NCBI RefSeq assembly: GCF_003202915.1 | Contig: NZ_QGLP01000007.1 | Location: forward strand, 1-64,000 | Origin: Gilliamella apicola | GTDB lineage: Bacteria > Pseudomonadota > Gammaproteobacteria > Enterobacterales > Orbaceae | Reading direction: 5' to 3' | Length of the DNA stretch: 64,000 nt | Shown here: one piece after another, positions 1-9,660 of the stretch | How positions within the stretch are numbered: the stretch's first letter is position 1 | Layout: every line of letters begins with the position of its first letter | Made by a program: the position numbers and the translations under genes | Notes under the pieces: generated by a model | What the model saw: the letters and a program-made list of their open reading frames with translations, nothing else | Databases searched by the model: none | Told to the model about the DNA's origin: nothing

Positions 1-163
1 ACAGCTTATTAATTAACTTCACAATTTCTTGTTTTAGTTTGCTGTCTCAAGGGCTGCGTATACTACGCTACACTTTTTCATTCGTCAAGATCTTTTTTAA
101 AAATTTTTGACCTTGCTCACTAACACTACTTTTGTCTGCTTATCGCTGACGCCGTGTCAGTGG
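1..163 (-). other. Leader of an rRNA operon (rRNA genes lie off the window)
   Basis: The minus strand downstream of two rrn-type promoters carries no open frame and runs to the window edge. It is read as the 5' leader of an rRNA operon whose 16S gene would lie to the left of base 1. The order murI, then rrn P1 and P2, on one strand is the same as murI-rrnB in E. coli. The boxA antitermination element and the 16S gene are not inside the window, so the identity rests on the promoters and the neighbour. Confidence 0.75.
60..88 (-). promoter_or_regulatory. rrn P2-type promoter
   Basis: On the minus strand, TTGACG (88-83) and TAGTAT (65-60) are separated by exactly 17 bases. The pair lies about 110 bases downstream of the P1 promoter, as in E. 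coli rrn operons, and points out of the window toward the expected 16S gene. Confidence 0.7.
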
Positions 164-169
164 ATGCGC

Positions 170-197
170 ATTATAGGCGCTTCATTTTTTTTGGCAA
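170..197 (-). promoter_or_regulatory. rrn P1-type promoter with UP-like element
   Basis: On the minus strand, TTGCCA (197-192) and TATAAT (175-170) are separated by 16 bases, the spacing typical of rrn P1. The bases after the -10 (GCGCATCCACTGACACGG) closely match the E. coli rrnB P1 start region, including the GC-rich discriminator expected of a stringently controlled promoter. An AT-rich stretch at about 200-222 (AATTAATTAATTG on the minus strand) could be the UP element. The promoter lies just downstream of murI. Confidence 0.85.
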
Positions 198-234
198 GTG
201 AAAAACTACAATTAATTAATCGTTCGGGTAAGCT

Positions 235-1062
235 TTAACCACCTAAAACGCTAATGCAATGATATTTATCAAGATTATATTCAGATAATTTTTTCATCAG
301 TTTTTCGACATGTTGATTGCATTGTGTACTTAAGACAATATTATCTTTTGAAGACGACTGTTCTTGATTATTCAGATCAAATCGCTCATTAAGTAATGAA
401 GTGACTCGAGCAGCTATTGCGTTTCCTGAATCTATAAAAGTTGTATGAGGAAAAAGTATTTTAAGCTCCTCCTCAATAAATGGATAATGAGTACAACCAA
501 GAACAATAGTATCTGGAATGACAGATAACTCTAGCCACGGCTGCAATAGTGTCTCAAGTTGCTGCATATCAACAGCAATACCTTGTAATTTATTTTCTGC
601 TATATGGGCTAATTCAGATAAACCAAGCAATTTAACATCACAATCTGGAGCAAACTCCTGAATTAAATTACTAGTATATGCTCTTTGTATAGTTGCTTTT
701 GTTGCCAATAACCCTATACATTTATTTTTAGTAACTTTACTTGCAGGTTTAATTGCAGGCACTACTCCTACAATAGGAAAAGAAAACTTTGAACGTAAAC
801 TAGGTAAACAAATAGTACTTGCGGTATTACATGCAATTACGACTAAATCAATTGAATAGGTTTTGATGATTGTATCAATTATCTGGTTTACTCTTTTTAT
901 TAGAAACTCAGATGATTTATCGCCATAAGGAAACATTTCATTATCAAAAGCATAGATATAATGTAAATGAGGTATTTTATTGTGGATCTCATTATAGATA
1001 GATAATCCACCGATACCAGAATCAAAAACTAATACTGTTGGAGATTTTTTTACAATATTCAT
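235..1062 (-). CDS. murI: Glutamate racemase
   Basis: Cytoplasmic, cofactor-independent racemase that makes D-glutamate for peptidoglycan precursors. The 275-residue protein has the N-terminal VFDSGIGG motif (12-19) and the two catalytic cysteines in ACNTAST (C78) and GCTHYP (C190), which act as the paired acid/base of this family. Length is close to that of other gammaproteobacterial MurI proteins. It is transcribed toward the rRNA operon promoters at the window edge, as murI-rrnB is in E. coli, and is divergent from metK. The ATG at 1062 fits the family start, with no strong Shine-Dalgarno visible. Confidence 0.97.
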   Translation of the reverse strand: MNIVKKSPTVLVFDSGIGGLSIYNEIHNKIPHLHYIYAFDNEMFPYGDKSSEFLIKRVNQIIDTIIKTYSIDLVVIACNTASTICLPSLRSKFSFPIVGVVPAIKPASKVTKNKCIGLLATKATIQRAYTSNLIQEFAPDCDVKLLGLSELAHIAENKLQGIAVDMQQLETLLQPWLELSVIPDTIVLGCTHYPFIEEELKILFPHTTFIDSGNAIAARVTSLLNERFDLNNQEQSSSKDNIVLSTQCNQHVEKLMKKLSEYNLDKYHCISVLGG

Positions 1063-1178
1063 ATGTAGTTAACGAAGGTTAAAAAATTAAACGAGCCATA
1101 TCCTAAATTGATTAAAATTTTATGCAAGCAATTTTGTTTAAGGTATTACTGGCTTTTCATGGAATAAATCATTAAAAT

Positions 1179-1194
1179 AGACGTCTAGATGGTA
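1179..1194 (+). promoter_or_regulatory. MetJ operator (met boxes) upstream of metK
   Basis: AGACGTCT at 1179-1186 is a perfect match to the 8-bp met box bound by the MetJ repressor, and it is followed directly by a degenerate second box (AGATGGTA, 1187-1194). MetJ binds tandem 8-bp boxes with S-adenosylmethionine as co-repressor. The site lies about 80 bases before the start of metK, the gene that makes S-adenosylmethionine, so feedback repression is expected. The promoter hexamers themselves could not be assigned with confidence. Confidence 0.75.
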
Positions 1195-1271
1195 AAACTG
1201 CTAAACTTAAGCATCTTACATAATTATATTTAGAGCATTACACTAACTATATAAGTTAAAGAAGGTAAAAC

Positions 1272-2423
1272 ATGTCAGAATTTTTATTTACTTCAGAATC
1301 TGTATCAGAGGGGCATCCCGATAAAATAGCCGATCAAATATCTGATGCAGTTTTAGATGCTATCTTGGAACAAGATCCTAAAGCTCGCGTAGCTTGTGAA
1401 ACTTACGTAAAAACTGGTATGGCATTAGTTGGTGGCGAAATTACAACTTCCGCATGGGTTGATATTGAAGAATTAACCAGAAAAACCATTAACGACATTG
1501 GTTATACCAGCTCAGAAATGGGCTTTGATGCTAATTCTTGCGCAGTTCTCAATGCAATTGGTAAACAATCACCCGATATTAATCAAGGTGTCGATCGACA
1601 AGATCCGTTGGAACAAGGGGCTGGTGACCAAGGTATCATGTTTGGTTATGCAACCAATGAAATGCCTAATTTAATGCCAGCGGCAATTAGTTATGCTCAT
1701 GATCTTATGCGTCGTCAAGCTGAAGTGAGAAAAAATGGTACACTTCCATGGTTAAGACCTGATGCGAAAAGCCAAGTCACTTTAATTTACCAAAATGGAA
1801 AAATACAAGGTGTTGATACTGTGGTTTTATCCACTCAACATTCAGAAGGCATTGAACAAAAAGCTTTACATGAAGCTGTCATGGAAGAGATCATTAAACC
1901 AACTTTACCAAAAGAGTGGTTAACGTCAAGAACCAAATACTTTATAAACCCTACTGGGCGTTTTGTAATTGGCGGGCCTATGGGAGATTGTGGTTTAACG
2001 GGGCGAAAAATTATTGTTGATACCTATGGTGGTGCAGCTCGTCATGGTGGTGGCGCATTTTCTGGCAAAGATCCTTCAAAAGTAGACCGTTCCGCGGCTT
2101 ACGCAGCAAGATATGTTGCTAAAAATATTGTTGCAGCCGGATTAGCTGATAAATGTGAATTACAAATTTCCTATGCGATTGGTGTTGCTAATCCTACATC
2201 AATCTATGTTAATACTTTTGGCACTGAAAAAATTGCTCAGGATAAAATCATCTCGCTAATCAAAGAATTTTTTGATTTAAGACCTTACGGATTAATTCAA
2301 ATGCTTGATCTTATTCAACCAATTTATCAAAAAACGGCCACCTACGGTCATTTTGGCCGAGATATATTCCCATGGGAAAAAACGGATAAAGCAGCAATTC
2401 TTAGAGATGCAGCAGGATTATAA
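1272..2423 (+). CDS. metK: S-adenosylmethionine synthase
   Basis: Makes S-adenosylmethionine from methionine and ATP in the cytosol. The 383-residue length equals the usual MetK length. Family motifs are present: GHPDK near residues 14-18, the [11 protein letters not shown] phosphate/methionine loop around 117-127, and the glycine-rich [16 protein letters not shown] segment around 258-275. AAGAAGG lies upstream of the ATG. A MetJ operator precedes the gene. The last 17 bases overlap the start of sprT in another frame, so the two genes are probably co-transcribed and translationally coupled. Confidence 0.98.
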   Translation: MSEFLFTSESVSEGHPDKIADQISDAVLDAILEQDPKARVACETYVKTGMALVGGEITTSAWVDIEELTRKTINDIGYTSSEMGFDANSCAVLNAIGKQSPDINQGVDRQDPLEQGAGDQGIMFGYATNEMPNLMPAAISYAHDLMRRQAEVRKNGTLPWLRPDAKSQVTLIYQNGKIQGVDTVVLSTQHSEGIEQKALHEAVMEEIIKPTLPKEWLTSRTKYFINPTGRFVIGGPMGDCGLTGRKIIVDTYGGAARHGGGAFSGKDPSKVDRSAAYAARYVAKNIVAAGLADKCELQISYAIGVANPTSIYVNTFGTEKIAQDKIISLIKEFFDLRPYGLIQMLDLIQPIYQKTATYGHFGRDIFPWEKTDKAAILRDAAGL

Positions 2424-2910
2424 ACGAATACCGATTTATCTCCATAATCAGGTGTTGGCTTGCTTAAGAACTCACTTAACCCAAGCCAACAATATATTAA
2501 ATTCTCATTATAAAGAACCTAAAGTTAGTTATAAACCTAAAGGTAGTGTTGCAGGCTGCGCATTTTTGACTCGTTGGGAAATTCAACTCAATAGCATAAT
2601 GCTTTTTGAAAATGGCGAAAAATTTATTGCTGAAGTAGTACCCCACGAATTGGCCCATCTCATTACTTATCAAAACTTTGGAAAAGTTAAACCACACGGT
2701 AAAGAATGGCAATATGTCATGTCTGAAATAATGAAGAAAGAACCGAAGGTTACTCATAATTTTCAGATTAAACGTAACGAATATGTTTATATTTGCAATT
2801 GCCAAGAACATTATTTATCAACAATACGACATAACAAAATTAGAAAGAATAAAACTAGTTATCAATGTCGTAAATGCGGTACTATACTCAAACTTAAAAA
2901 TTGTATTTAA
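2407..2910 (+). CDS. sprT: SprT-family zinc metalloprotease-like protein
   Basis: The protein (167 residues from this ATG) has the SprT-like layout. A HELAH metal-binding motif lies at residues 80-84, a further histidine follows in KPHGKEW, and the C-terminal zinc ribbon has CNC and CRKC pairs. The family is related to SPRTN-type DNA-protein crosslink proteases, but the role of bacterial SprT is poorly known. The frame is open further upstream to 2305, but that part lies inside metK and has no counterpart in SprT. The ATG at 2407 gives a length like E. coli SprT (165). The gene overlaps metK by 17 bases; in E. coli the two are near each other but not overlapping. Confidence 0.9.
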   Translation: MQQDYKRIPIYLHNQVLACLRTHLTQANNILNSHYKEPKVSYKPKGSVAGCAFLTRWEIQLNSIMLFENGEKFIAEVVPHELAHLITYQNFGKVKPHGKEWQYVMSEIMKKEPKVTHNFQIKRNEYVYICNCQEHYLSTIRHNKIRKNKTSYQCRKCGTILKLKNCI

Positions 2911-2924
2911 TTTTGAAATAAATC

Positions 2925-3542
2925 ATGCCTAATTTCGATACTCATTTTTACAAAAGCTCGATTTTCATTGTAATTTTAAGCCTTTGTCTCTATATCTTCG
3001 GTAACTTTTACATTCCATTATATGGAAAATTAACAGTTAGCTTAGTTGAACACTTACAATCATTGTTCTTATTATTTATGTGTTGTTACACATACTATTA
3101 TGCGAAGAATGTCAAAAATCATGTAAATCTCTACAAATTTTGGATTTGGACAATTTTTTGGTGGTTTATGCTTTTTGGTCGAGGAATCAGTTGGGGGCGA
3201 GATTTTTTCCCTGACGTGCCGCGTTTTTATTACAAAATCATTGCTAGCATTATCATGGCAATACCCATGTTAAGTATATTTTTACCCACCATTCGTCGAG
3301 AAATAGCTCGTCGATATAAATATGAAACAATTCCTGTCTGGCATCTGTTTTTTGCCTTTCTGTTTTTAGGTATTGCCGATACGGCTGAACACCGTCGTTT
3401 AGGTTACCAATGGTTAGTTTTGGATCCCGAGCGCAAAGATCTTATTGAAGAGTTGATGGAGATTCCTTGTCTTTTGAGTCTTGCATTAACGACATTTTAT
3501 CTGCAAAAAAATGAACAAAAGAGGTTAAACAAAACATGTTAA
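2925..3542 (+). CDS. Uncharacterised polytopic membrane protein
   Basis: I do not recognise this 205-residue protein. It has about six hydrophobic segments (roughly 12-31, 43-60, 72-88, 103-121, 138-152 and 178-194), so it should be an inner-membrane protein. It has a GRGISWGRDFF stretch between segments 3 and 4 and charged residues at membrane borders (EH at 42-43, AEHRR at 154-158, EELMEI at 175-180). Such residues might form a polar site, but no catalytic motif could be assigned. It lies 14 bases after sprT and overlaps rlmJ by seven bases, so it is probably part of the same transcript. Confidence 0.8.
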   Translation: MPNFDTHFYKSSIFIVILSLCLYIFGNFYIPLYGKLTVSLVEHLQSLFLLFMCCYTYYYAKNVKNHVNLYKFWIWTIFWWFMLFGRGISWGRDFFPDVPRFYYKIIASIIMAIPMLSIFLPTIRREIARRYKYETIPVWHLFFAFLFLGIADTAEHRRLGYQWLVLDPERKDLIEELMEIPCLLSLALTTFYLQKNEQKRLNKTC

Positions 3543-4378
3543 GCTATCGCCATAGCTATCACGCAGGAAATCACGCAGATGTATTAAAACATATTGTATT
3601 AACATTATGTATTAATGCATTGAAAGAAAAAGAAAAACCTTTTTTATATTTAGATACCCATTCTGGTGCCGGACGTTATTTACTACAAAGTGAGCATGCT
3701 GAAAAAACGGGAGAGTTTTTATCTGGAATCAATCTAATATGGCAACAATCTGATACGCCAGAATTACTTAATACTTATTTATCTGTGTTGAAGCGTTATA
3801 ATCCTTTTGATAACTTGAAATATTATCTTGGCTCACCTTTAATTGCTAAACAACTATTAAGAGAACAGGACAAACTTAATCTTACCGAGCTTCACCCAAC
3901 AGATTATCCCTTATTGAGACAGGAATTCAGTAAGGATAAGCGAGCTAAGGTATTAAGAGAAGATGGGTTTGCTCAATTAAAATCAAAATTACCGCCAGAG
4001 TCTAGACGTGGTATTATTTTGATAGATCCATCATATGAGATAAAAGATGATTACCACAAAATTCCGAAAGCGTTAGTTGAAGCATATAAACGTTTCGCTA
4101 CCGGAGTTTATTTAATTTGGTATCCAGTTGTTTCGCGAACGCAAACTCAAAAGATGATAGATCAAATTGTAAATTCAGGTATTAAAAGAATTTCACAATT
4201 TGAATTTTCGGTAAAACCGGATAATAACCAGAAAGGTATGACGGCTTCAGGGATGATTGTGATCAATCCGCCTTGGAAGTTACAAGAACAGATGCAAACT
4301 ATTATGCCTTGGTTAAAAAACATTCTTGATACTGAAAAAACCGGAAATTATCTTATCAAAGAGTTAGTGTCTGAATGA
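3536..4378 (+). CDS. rlmJ: 23S rRNA (adenine-2030-N6)-methyltransferase RlmJ
   Basis: SAM-dependent enzyme that methylates A2030 of 23S rRNA. The 280-residue protein follows E. coli RlmJ along its length, from the SYRHSYHAGNHADVLKH start through LYLDTHSGAGRY, the SAM-binding region. The catalytic motif IV, DPPY in E. coli, reads DPSY here (residues 164-167; serine codon at 4031-4033). This is unusual for an N6-adenine methyltransferase, because the second proline helps shape the adenine pocket. The rest of the frame is intact, so the gene is not a clear pseudogene. It overlaps the upstream membrane-protein gene by seven bases and ends before a bidirectional terminator. Confidence 0.95.
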   Translation: MLSYRHSYHAGNHADVLKHIVLTLCINALKEKEKPFLYLDTHSGAGRYLLQSEHAEKTGEFLSGINLIWQQSDTPELLNTYLSVLKRYNPFDNLKYYLGSPLIAKQLLREQDKLNLTELHPTDYPLLRQEFSKDKRAKVLREDGFAQLKSKLPPESRRGIILIDPSYEIKDDYHKIPKALVEAYKRFATGVYLIWYPVVSRTQTQKMIDQIVNSGIKRISQFEFSVKPDNNQKGMTASGMIVINPPWKLQEQMQTIMPWLKNILDTEKTGNYLIKELVSE

Positions 4379-4397
4379 TTTAAACTGTTTTTAAAAT

Positions 4398-4426
4398 AAA
4401 AAATGCGAGAAATTCTCGCATTTTTT
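4398..4426. terminator. Bidirectional terminator between rlmJ and dgkA
   Basis: A hairpin built on AATGCGAGAA and its complement is flanked by A-runs on the left and a T-run on the right. It can therefore act as an intrinsic terminator in both directions. It lies between the convergent rlmJ (plus) and dgkA (minus). Confidence 0.85.
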
Positions 4427-4457
4427 ATTGATAATTCAGAAAAAACTAGATTCTAGA

Positions 4458-4826
4458 TTAAGGAAAGAAGTGACAAGCAAAAAGATATATCCATAACGTC
4501 ACAGTTAAAAGCAATGAAAGACAAACGGCTGCCGATCCATAATCTTTTGCTCGTCCAGATAATTCATGTCTTTCTGGCCCAATACGATCCACCACACATT
4601 CAATAGCACTATTGATCAGCTCAACAATCATTACCACACCAATTGAACCTAACAATAAAATCCGTTCATAGATTGAAAAATCGATCAGCATAACTATAAC
4701 ATAAGCAATTACTAACATAATCAATTCCTGACGGAATGCTGTTTCATTTTTTATTGCTGATTTAAATCCTTTTAATGAATATTTAAATGCATTAATTATG
4801 CGTTTTAATCCCTTGGGTTTATCCAT
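4458..4826 (-). CDS. dgkA: Diacylglycerol kinase
   Basis: Small trimeric inner-membrane kinase that recycles diacylglycerol to phosphatidic acid, for example after membrane-derived oligosaccharide or lipid A modification. The 122-residue protein matches the family length. The signature ELINSAIECVVDRIG and the following HELSGRAKDYGSAAV (active-site glutamates and asparagine) are present, with three membrane segments. It lies 14 bases after accA on the same strand and may be read through from it. Confidence 0.96.
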   Translation of the reverse strand: MDKPKGLKRIINAFKYSLKGFKSAIKNETAFRQELIMLVIAYVIVMLIDFSIYERILLLGSIGVVMIVELINSAIECVVDRIGPERHELSGRAKDYGSAAVCLSLLLTVTLWIYLFACHFFP

Positions 4827-4840
4827 TTTTTCATTCCATA

Positions 4841-5800
4841 TTAGCGTACATAACCATAATTCATAAGGCGCTGGAAGCGTCTTTCAAGTAGTACCGGTAA
4901 TTCTAAACTTTCTAATTCGTCAAGATCAGATAATAATTGCTTTTTAAGTGAAGCAGCAACCGCCGTATAATCACGATGTGCACCGCCTAGAGGTTCGGGT
5001 ATAACCGCATCAATGAGTTTTAGCTTTATTAATTTATCTGCAGTCATATTCATTGCTTCAGCCGCTACTGGAGCTTTATCTGCACTCTTCCAAAGAATAG
5101 ATGCACAACCTTCAGGAGAAATAACAGAATAAGTGCTATATTGCAGCATATTAACTTTATCCGCCACCCCTATTGCCAGAGCACCACCAGAACCACCTTC
5201 ACCAATAACGGTGCAAATTGTTGGAACATTCAAACGAGACATTTCGCGTAAATTACGAGCAATCGCTTCAGCTTGGCCTCTTTCTTCTGCGCCAATACCA
5301 GGATAAGCACCTGGTGTATCAATAAATGTGATGATTGGAAGTTTAAAGCGCTCAGCCATTTGCATTAATCTTAGAGCTTTACGATAACCTTCAGGTGCGG
5401 GCATCCCGAAATTTCGATAAATTTTTTGTTTAGTCTCACGACCTTTTTGATGACCAATAACCATAACAGGGCGTTCATCAATGCGCGCTATCCCACCAAC
5501 AATGGCTTTATCATCTGCGTAAGCACGATCACCTGCCAACTCGTCAAAATCGGTAAAAATTTCATTAATATAGTCTAATGTATAAGGTCGATTTGGGTGT
5601 CTAGCTAATTGAGCAACATCCCAAGGCGATAAATTTGAAAATATTTTTTTAGTCAATTCACGACTTTTTTGATTCAATTGTTTAATTTCTTTATCTAAAT
5701 TGATATCTAATTCAACTTGTTGCGAATCAATATTCTTTAAGGAATTAATTTTTGCTTCTAATTCCGCTATCGGCTTTTCAAATTCCAAAAAATTATTCAT
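4841..5800 (-). CDS. accA: Acetyl-CoA carboxylase carboxyltransferase subunit alpha
   Basis: Carboxyltransferase alpha subunit, which with AccD transfers the carboxyl group from biotin carboxyl carrier protein to acetyl-CoA, the first step of fatty acid synthesis. The frame is open to 5848, but the ATG at 5800 ([15 protein letters not shown]) matches the E. coli start and gives 319 residues, the usual length. The [15 protein letters not shown] region, part of the acyl-CoA oxyanion site, and the GGAHRDY segment are intact. It follows dnaE at a distance of about 210 bases, the same neighbour as in E. coli. Confidence 0.97.
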   Translation of the reverse strand: MNNFLEFEKPIAELEAKINSLKNIDSQQVELDINLDKEIKQLNQKSRELTKKIFSNLSPWDVAQLARHPNRPYTLDYINEIFTDFDELAGDRAYADDKAIVGGIARIDERPVMVIGHQKGRETKQKIYRNFGMPAPEGYRKALRLMQMAERFKLPIITFIDTPGAYPGIGAEERGQAEAIARNLREMSRLNVPTICTVIGEGGSGGALAIGVADKVNMLQYSTYSVISPEGCASILWKSADKAPVAAEAMNMTADKLIKLKLIDAVIPEPLGGAHRDYTAVAASLKKQLLSDLDELESLELPVLLERRFQRLMNYGYVR

Positions 5801-6013
5801 AACGCTTATGATTGCCTCTTGTATTATTTGTATTTTGCTAAAATACATTACTAAATTTAGTATACTGACTATTTATTAAAATAGTATTAAGTCAATTTTA
5901 CTATGTAATCGTTATTGAAGTCACCAATATTTATTATTAATGAACAACAACATTCCCAATAGTACAGTTAGTTTAAGACCGATTAACTGTAACCATAAAA
6001 AAATCCGTTTTAA

Positions 6014-9000
6014 TTAATCAAACTCAAAATCCACACGATCATTGCCTAATAAGGTTTTCAACTCTATTATTAGTGCATCTTCCGGTACAATTCGCCAAGT
6101 TGTGCCAAATTGCAGGCGTACCACAGAATCTTCTCGATGATAATAGAGATTAATCGGTACACTACCATGTCGATAGGGTTCTATAATTTGTTGTAATCGT
6201 TGTAAATTAGCTCGATTAACTTCAACATCCGTTAAGGTAATAGCTAATCCCTTAACATATTTAGCTCTAGCATCTTTTAAGTCGACGATATCACGAACGG
6301 ACAACTTAAATCCACCATTAAAATCGTCATGACTTACTTGACCTGAAACAATTAAAATTTTATCTTTTACCAATAAATGACCAAACTTCTCTAACGCATC
6401 AGAAAAAAGCAAACCATCGATACGTCCAGATCTATCATCTAAAGTAAGTAAACCAATTTTATTACCCTTTTTAGTAATTCGAACTCTTGTATCAGCTACA
6501 ATACCAGCAAAAGTTGCTGTTTTTCCCCATCCAGTCGGGGCTGCTTCACTTATTCGCACACCACCAGAATATCGATTAAGTTCTTTTAAATATTGGGTAA
6601 CTGGATGACCAGTTAAATATAAACCTAAGGCTTCACGTTCACCATCAAGTAAAACTTGTTCGGGTAATTCAGGAACAGCAGCATACGCATTTTCAACTTG
6701 TTCGGGCTCTTCGGCTAATACACCAAACATATCTTCTTGCCCAATGTTTTGCGCTTTAGCATATTGATCTGCTGCCTGCATCGCATCATTAATACTATGT
6801 AAAATAGCTGCTCTATGTGGGCCCAATTTATCAAAAGCCCCTGCCATAGTTAATTTCTCTAGGACACGTCGGTTAATTTTTTTCATATCAGTTCGAGCAC
6901 AAAGCTCAAAGATATTTTTAAAATATCCGCCGCTATTACGCGCCTCTACAATTGCTTCAATCGGCCCCTCACCAACACCTTTTATAGCACCAATACCATA
7001 AACAATTTCCCCTTTATCATTCACATGGAAATGGTAAAGGCCACTGTTAATATCAGGCGGATTTACTTGCAATCCCATCCTTAAACATTCATCAACAAGC
7101 CCAACAATTTTATCGGTATTATCCATATCAGCAGTCATCACTGCTGCCATAAATTCGGCGGGATAATGGGTTTTTAACCATAATGTTTGATATGAAACCA
7201 GTGCATAAGCAGCCGAGTGAGATTTATTAAAACCATAGCCAGCAAACTTTTCAACCAGATCGAAGATGTGCATGGATAGTTCACCATCAACACCCTGTTT
7301 TTCCGCGCCTTCTTTGAAGACCGAGCGCTGTTTAGCCATCTCTTCCGGTTTTTTCTTACCCATCGCTCGGCGAAGCAAATCAGCACCGCCTAGCGTATAA
7401 CCAGATAACGTCTGGGCAATTTGCATAACCTGTTCTTGATATAAAATTATGCCATAGGTTGGTTCTAAAATCGGTTTAAGGGATTCATGTTGATGATTAA
7501 TATCTGGATATGATACTTCCTCCCGTCCATGTTTACGGTCAATAAAGTTATCTACCATACCTGATTGTAACGGGCCCGGTCTAAATAACGCCACTAACGC
7601 GATCATATCTTCAAAACAGTCAGGTTTTAAGCGTCTAATCAAGTCTTTCATGCCACGCGATTCCAATTGGAAGACCGCTGTTGTTTCGGCTTTTAATAAT
7701 AGTTGGAATGATTCTTCATCATCAAGAGGAATGCGAGTAATATCTACTGGTGATTTACCATCTTTCAACCGGCGCTCATTAATCATTTTAATCGCCCAAT
7801 CAATAATGGTTAAGGTACGTAACCCTAAGAAGTCAAATTTAACCAGTCCAGCATATTCAACATCATTCTTATCAAATTGCGTTACCGGATGATGACCTTC
7901 AGCATCGCAATAAATAGGTGAAAAATCAGTGATCTTCGTCGGAGATATTACTACGCCACCAGCATGTTTACCGGCATTTCGAGTTACCCCTTCCAACTGT
8001 CTGGCGATATCAATAAGCGATTTAATTTCTTCGTTGTTATCATAAAGTTCTTGAAGTTGCGGTTCAATCTCAAATGCCTTAGCTAATGTCATCCCCGGAT
8101 CAGGTGGAATTAATTTTGATATTCGATCGACAAATCCATAAGGATGACCTAAAACTCGCCCTACATCACGAATAACAGCTTTAGCCGCCATTGTACCAAA
8201 AGTAATAATTTGCGATACCGCATCACGACCATACATATCAGCAACGTGATCAATAACCATATCACGCTTTTCCATACAAAAGTCGACATCAAAATCCGGC
8301 ATTGAAACCCGTTCAGGATTCAAAAAACGTTCGAAAAGTAGATCAAATGCTAATGGGTCTAAATCAGTGATCTTTAAAGCATAAGCAACTAAAGAACCCG
8401 CTCCTGATCCGCGTCCTGGTCCAACAGGAATATCATTATCTTTTGACCATTGAATAAACTCCATGACGATCAGAAAGTAACCAGGGAACCCCATTTGATT
8501 AATTACGTTTAATTCGGTTTCCAATCGTTCATCATATTCAGGACGTCGCTGCTTTCGCACTTCTGGATCAGGAAAAAGAAAAGCTAATCGTTCTTCTAGA
8601 CCTTGACGCGATTTGTGTACCAAAAAATCTTCGGTCGACATATCACCGGTAGGAAATTGCGGTAAAAAATATTCACCGAGACGAATAGTTACATTACATC
8701 GTTTAGCTATTTCAACACTATTTTCCAATGCTTCAGGAATGTCGGAAAACAATTTACACATCTCTTGTTCTGAACGCAAATATTGCTCAGATGAGTAATT
8801 TTTCGGTCTATTTGGATCGTCAAGTGTATTACCATCATGAATCGCGACGCGAATTTCATGCGCTTCAAAATCAGAAGGAGTCAAGAAACGAACATCATTA
8901 GTTGCCACAACGGGTAAAGAATATTGTTCAGCTAATTTAATAGCACTATGAATAAATAACTCTTCATTAGCGCGATTGGTACGAACTAATTCAAAATAGA

Positions 9001-9493
9001 AATGTTGGCTGAAATGATCTAAATAATAATTGACCGCCTCATCAATAATCGCTTGATTATCACGAATAACACCAATACCAATATCACTTTCCCGACCAGC
9101 TAATATGATTAATCCATCTCGATGATGAGTTAACCATTCTTGATCAACAACTGGCATATCACCGATATAACCTCGCTGATAAGCTTTTGAAATTAGCATT
9201 GTAAGATTTTGATAGCCAGTATTATTAGCTGCTAATATCGTTAATCGATAAATATCATCATTTAATTGTGGACTTTTAACTGCTAAGTCAGCACCAATAA
9301 TGGGTTTTATGCCTTTTCCCATGGCAGAACCATAGAACTTAACGAGTCCGCAAAGATTGGTAAAATCAGTAATCGCAAAAGCAGGCATTTGCAATTTGCT
9401 TATTTCATTGACTAAGGCACCGACTTTAGCGATGCCGTCAACCATTGAAAAATCGCTATGCAAATGAAGATGAATAAACTTAGGTTCGGTCAT
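6014..9493 (-). CDS. dnaE: DNA polymerase III alpha subunit
   Basis: Catalytic subunit of the replicative polymerase. The protein of about 1159 residues begins with the PHP domain ([10 protein letters not shown]), followed by the polymerase core with PDFDVDF, which holds two of the catalytic aspartates. A later [11 protein letters not shown] segment carries the third. Helix-hairpin-helix, OB-fold and tau-binding regions follow to the usual C-terminus. The start at 9493 ([10 protein letters not shown]) aligns with E. coli; an in-frame ATG three codons earlier (9502) is also possible. It is upstream of accA on the same strand, as in E. coli, but the lpxAB-rnhB genes are replaced here by gldA. 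Confidence 0.98.
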   Translation of the reverse strand: MTEPKFIHLHLHSDFSMVDGIAKVGALVNEISKLQMPAFAITDFTNLCGLVKFYGSAMGKGIKPIIGADLAVKSPQLNDDIYRLTILAANNTGYQNLTMLISKAYQRGYIGDMPVVDQEWLTHHRDGLIILAGRESDIGIGVIRDNQAIIDEAVNYYLDHFSQHFYFELVRTNRANEELFIHSAIKLAEQYSLPVVATNDVRFLTPSDFEAHEIRVAIHDGNTLDDPNRPKNYSSEQYLRSEQEMCKLFSDIPEALENSVEIAKRCNVTIRLGEYFLPQFPTGDMSTEDFLVHKSRQGLEERLAFLFPDPEVRKQRRPEYDERLETELNVINQMGFPGYFLIVMEFIQWSKDNDIPVGPGRGSGAGSLVAYALKITDLDPLAFDLLFERFLNPERVSMPDFDVDFCMEKRDMVIDHVADMYGRDAVSQIITFGTMAAKAVIRDVGRVLGHPYGFVDRISKLIPPDPGMTLAKAFEIEPQLQELYDNNEEIKSLIDIARQLEGVTRNAGKHAGGVVISPTKITDFSPIYCDAEGHHPVTQFDKNDVEYAGLVKFDFLGLRTLTIIDWAIKMINERRLKDGKSPVDITRIPLDDEESFQLLLKAETTAVFQLESRGMKDLIRRLKPDCFEDMIALVALFRPGPLQSGMVDNFIDRKHGREEVSYPDINHQHESLKPILEPTYGIILYQEQVMQIAQTLSGYTLGGADLLRRAMGKKKPEEMAKQRSVFKEGAEKQGVDGELSMHIFDLVEKFAGYGFNKSHSAAYALVSYQTLWLKTHYPAEFMAAVMTADMDNTDKIVGLVDECLRMGLQVNPPDINSGLYHFHVNDKGEIVYGIGAIKGVGEGPIEAIVEARNSGGYFKNIFELCARTDMKKINRRVLEKLTMAGAFDKLGPHRAAILHSINDAMQAADQYAKAQNIGQEDMFGVLAEEPEQVENAYAAVPELPEQVLLDGEREALGLYLTGHPVTQYLKELNRYSGGVRISEAAPTGWGKTATFAGIVADTRVRITKKGNKIGLLTLDDRSGRIDGLLFSDALEKFGHLLVKDKILIVSGQVSHDDFNGGFKLSVRDIVDLKDARAKYVKGLAITLTDVEVNRANLQRLQQIIEPYRHGSVPINLYYHREDSVVRLQFGTTWRIVPEDALIIELKTLLGNDRVDFEFD

Positions 9494-9602
9494 ATTTACC
9501 AAAATGATTACACAAAAAATTAGCTACAATTATAGCATAAACTAGATGAATATTCTTATTGTCTTTATTTATCGCAAAATCAGCCAATCAAGCAATTAGT
9601 AA

Positions 9603-9630
9603 AACTTCCGTTAAAAAAATAACGGAAGTT
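9603..9630 (-). terminator. Probable terminator downstream of gldA
   Basis: A perfect 11-bp inverted repeat (AACTTCCGTTA and complement) with a six-base loop lies about 30 bases after the gldA stop. On the minus strand it is followed by only four T residues, so termination may be partial. Confidence 0.6.
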
Positions 9631-9660
9631 AAGCAAATTTATCTGGATCAATGCTAAAAA

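Noticed and set aside
2497-2811. 104-codon frame antisense to sprT
   Set aside because: It lies wholly opposite the conserved HELAH region and has no protein-like features beyond AT-rich hydrophobicity.
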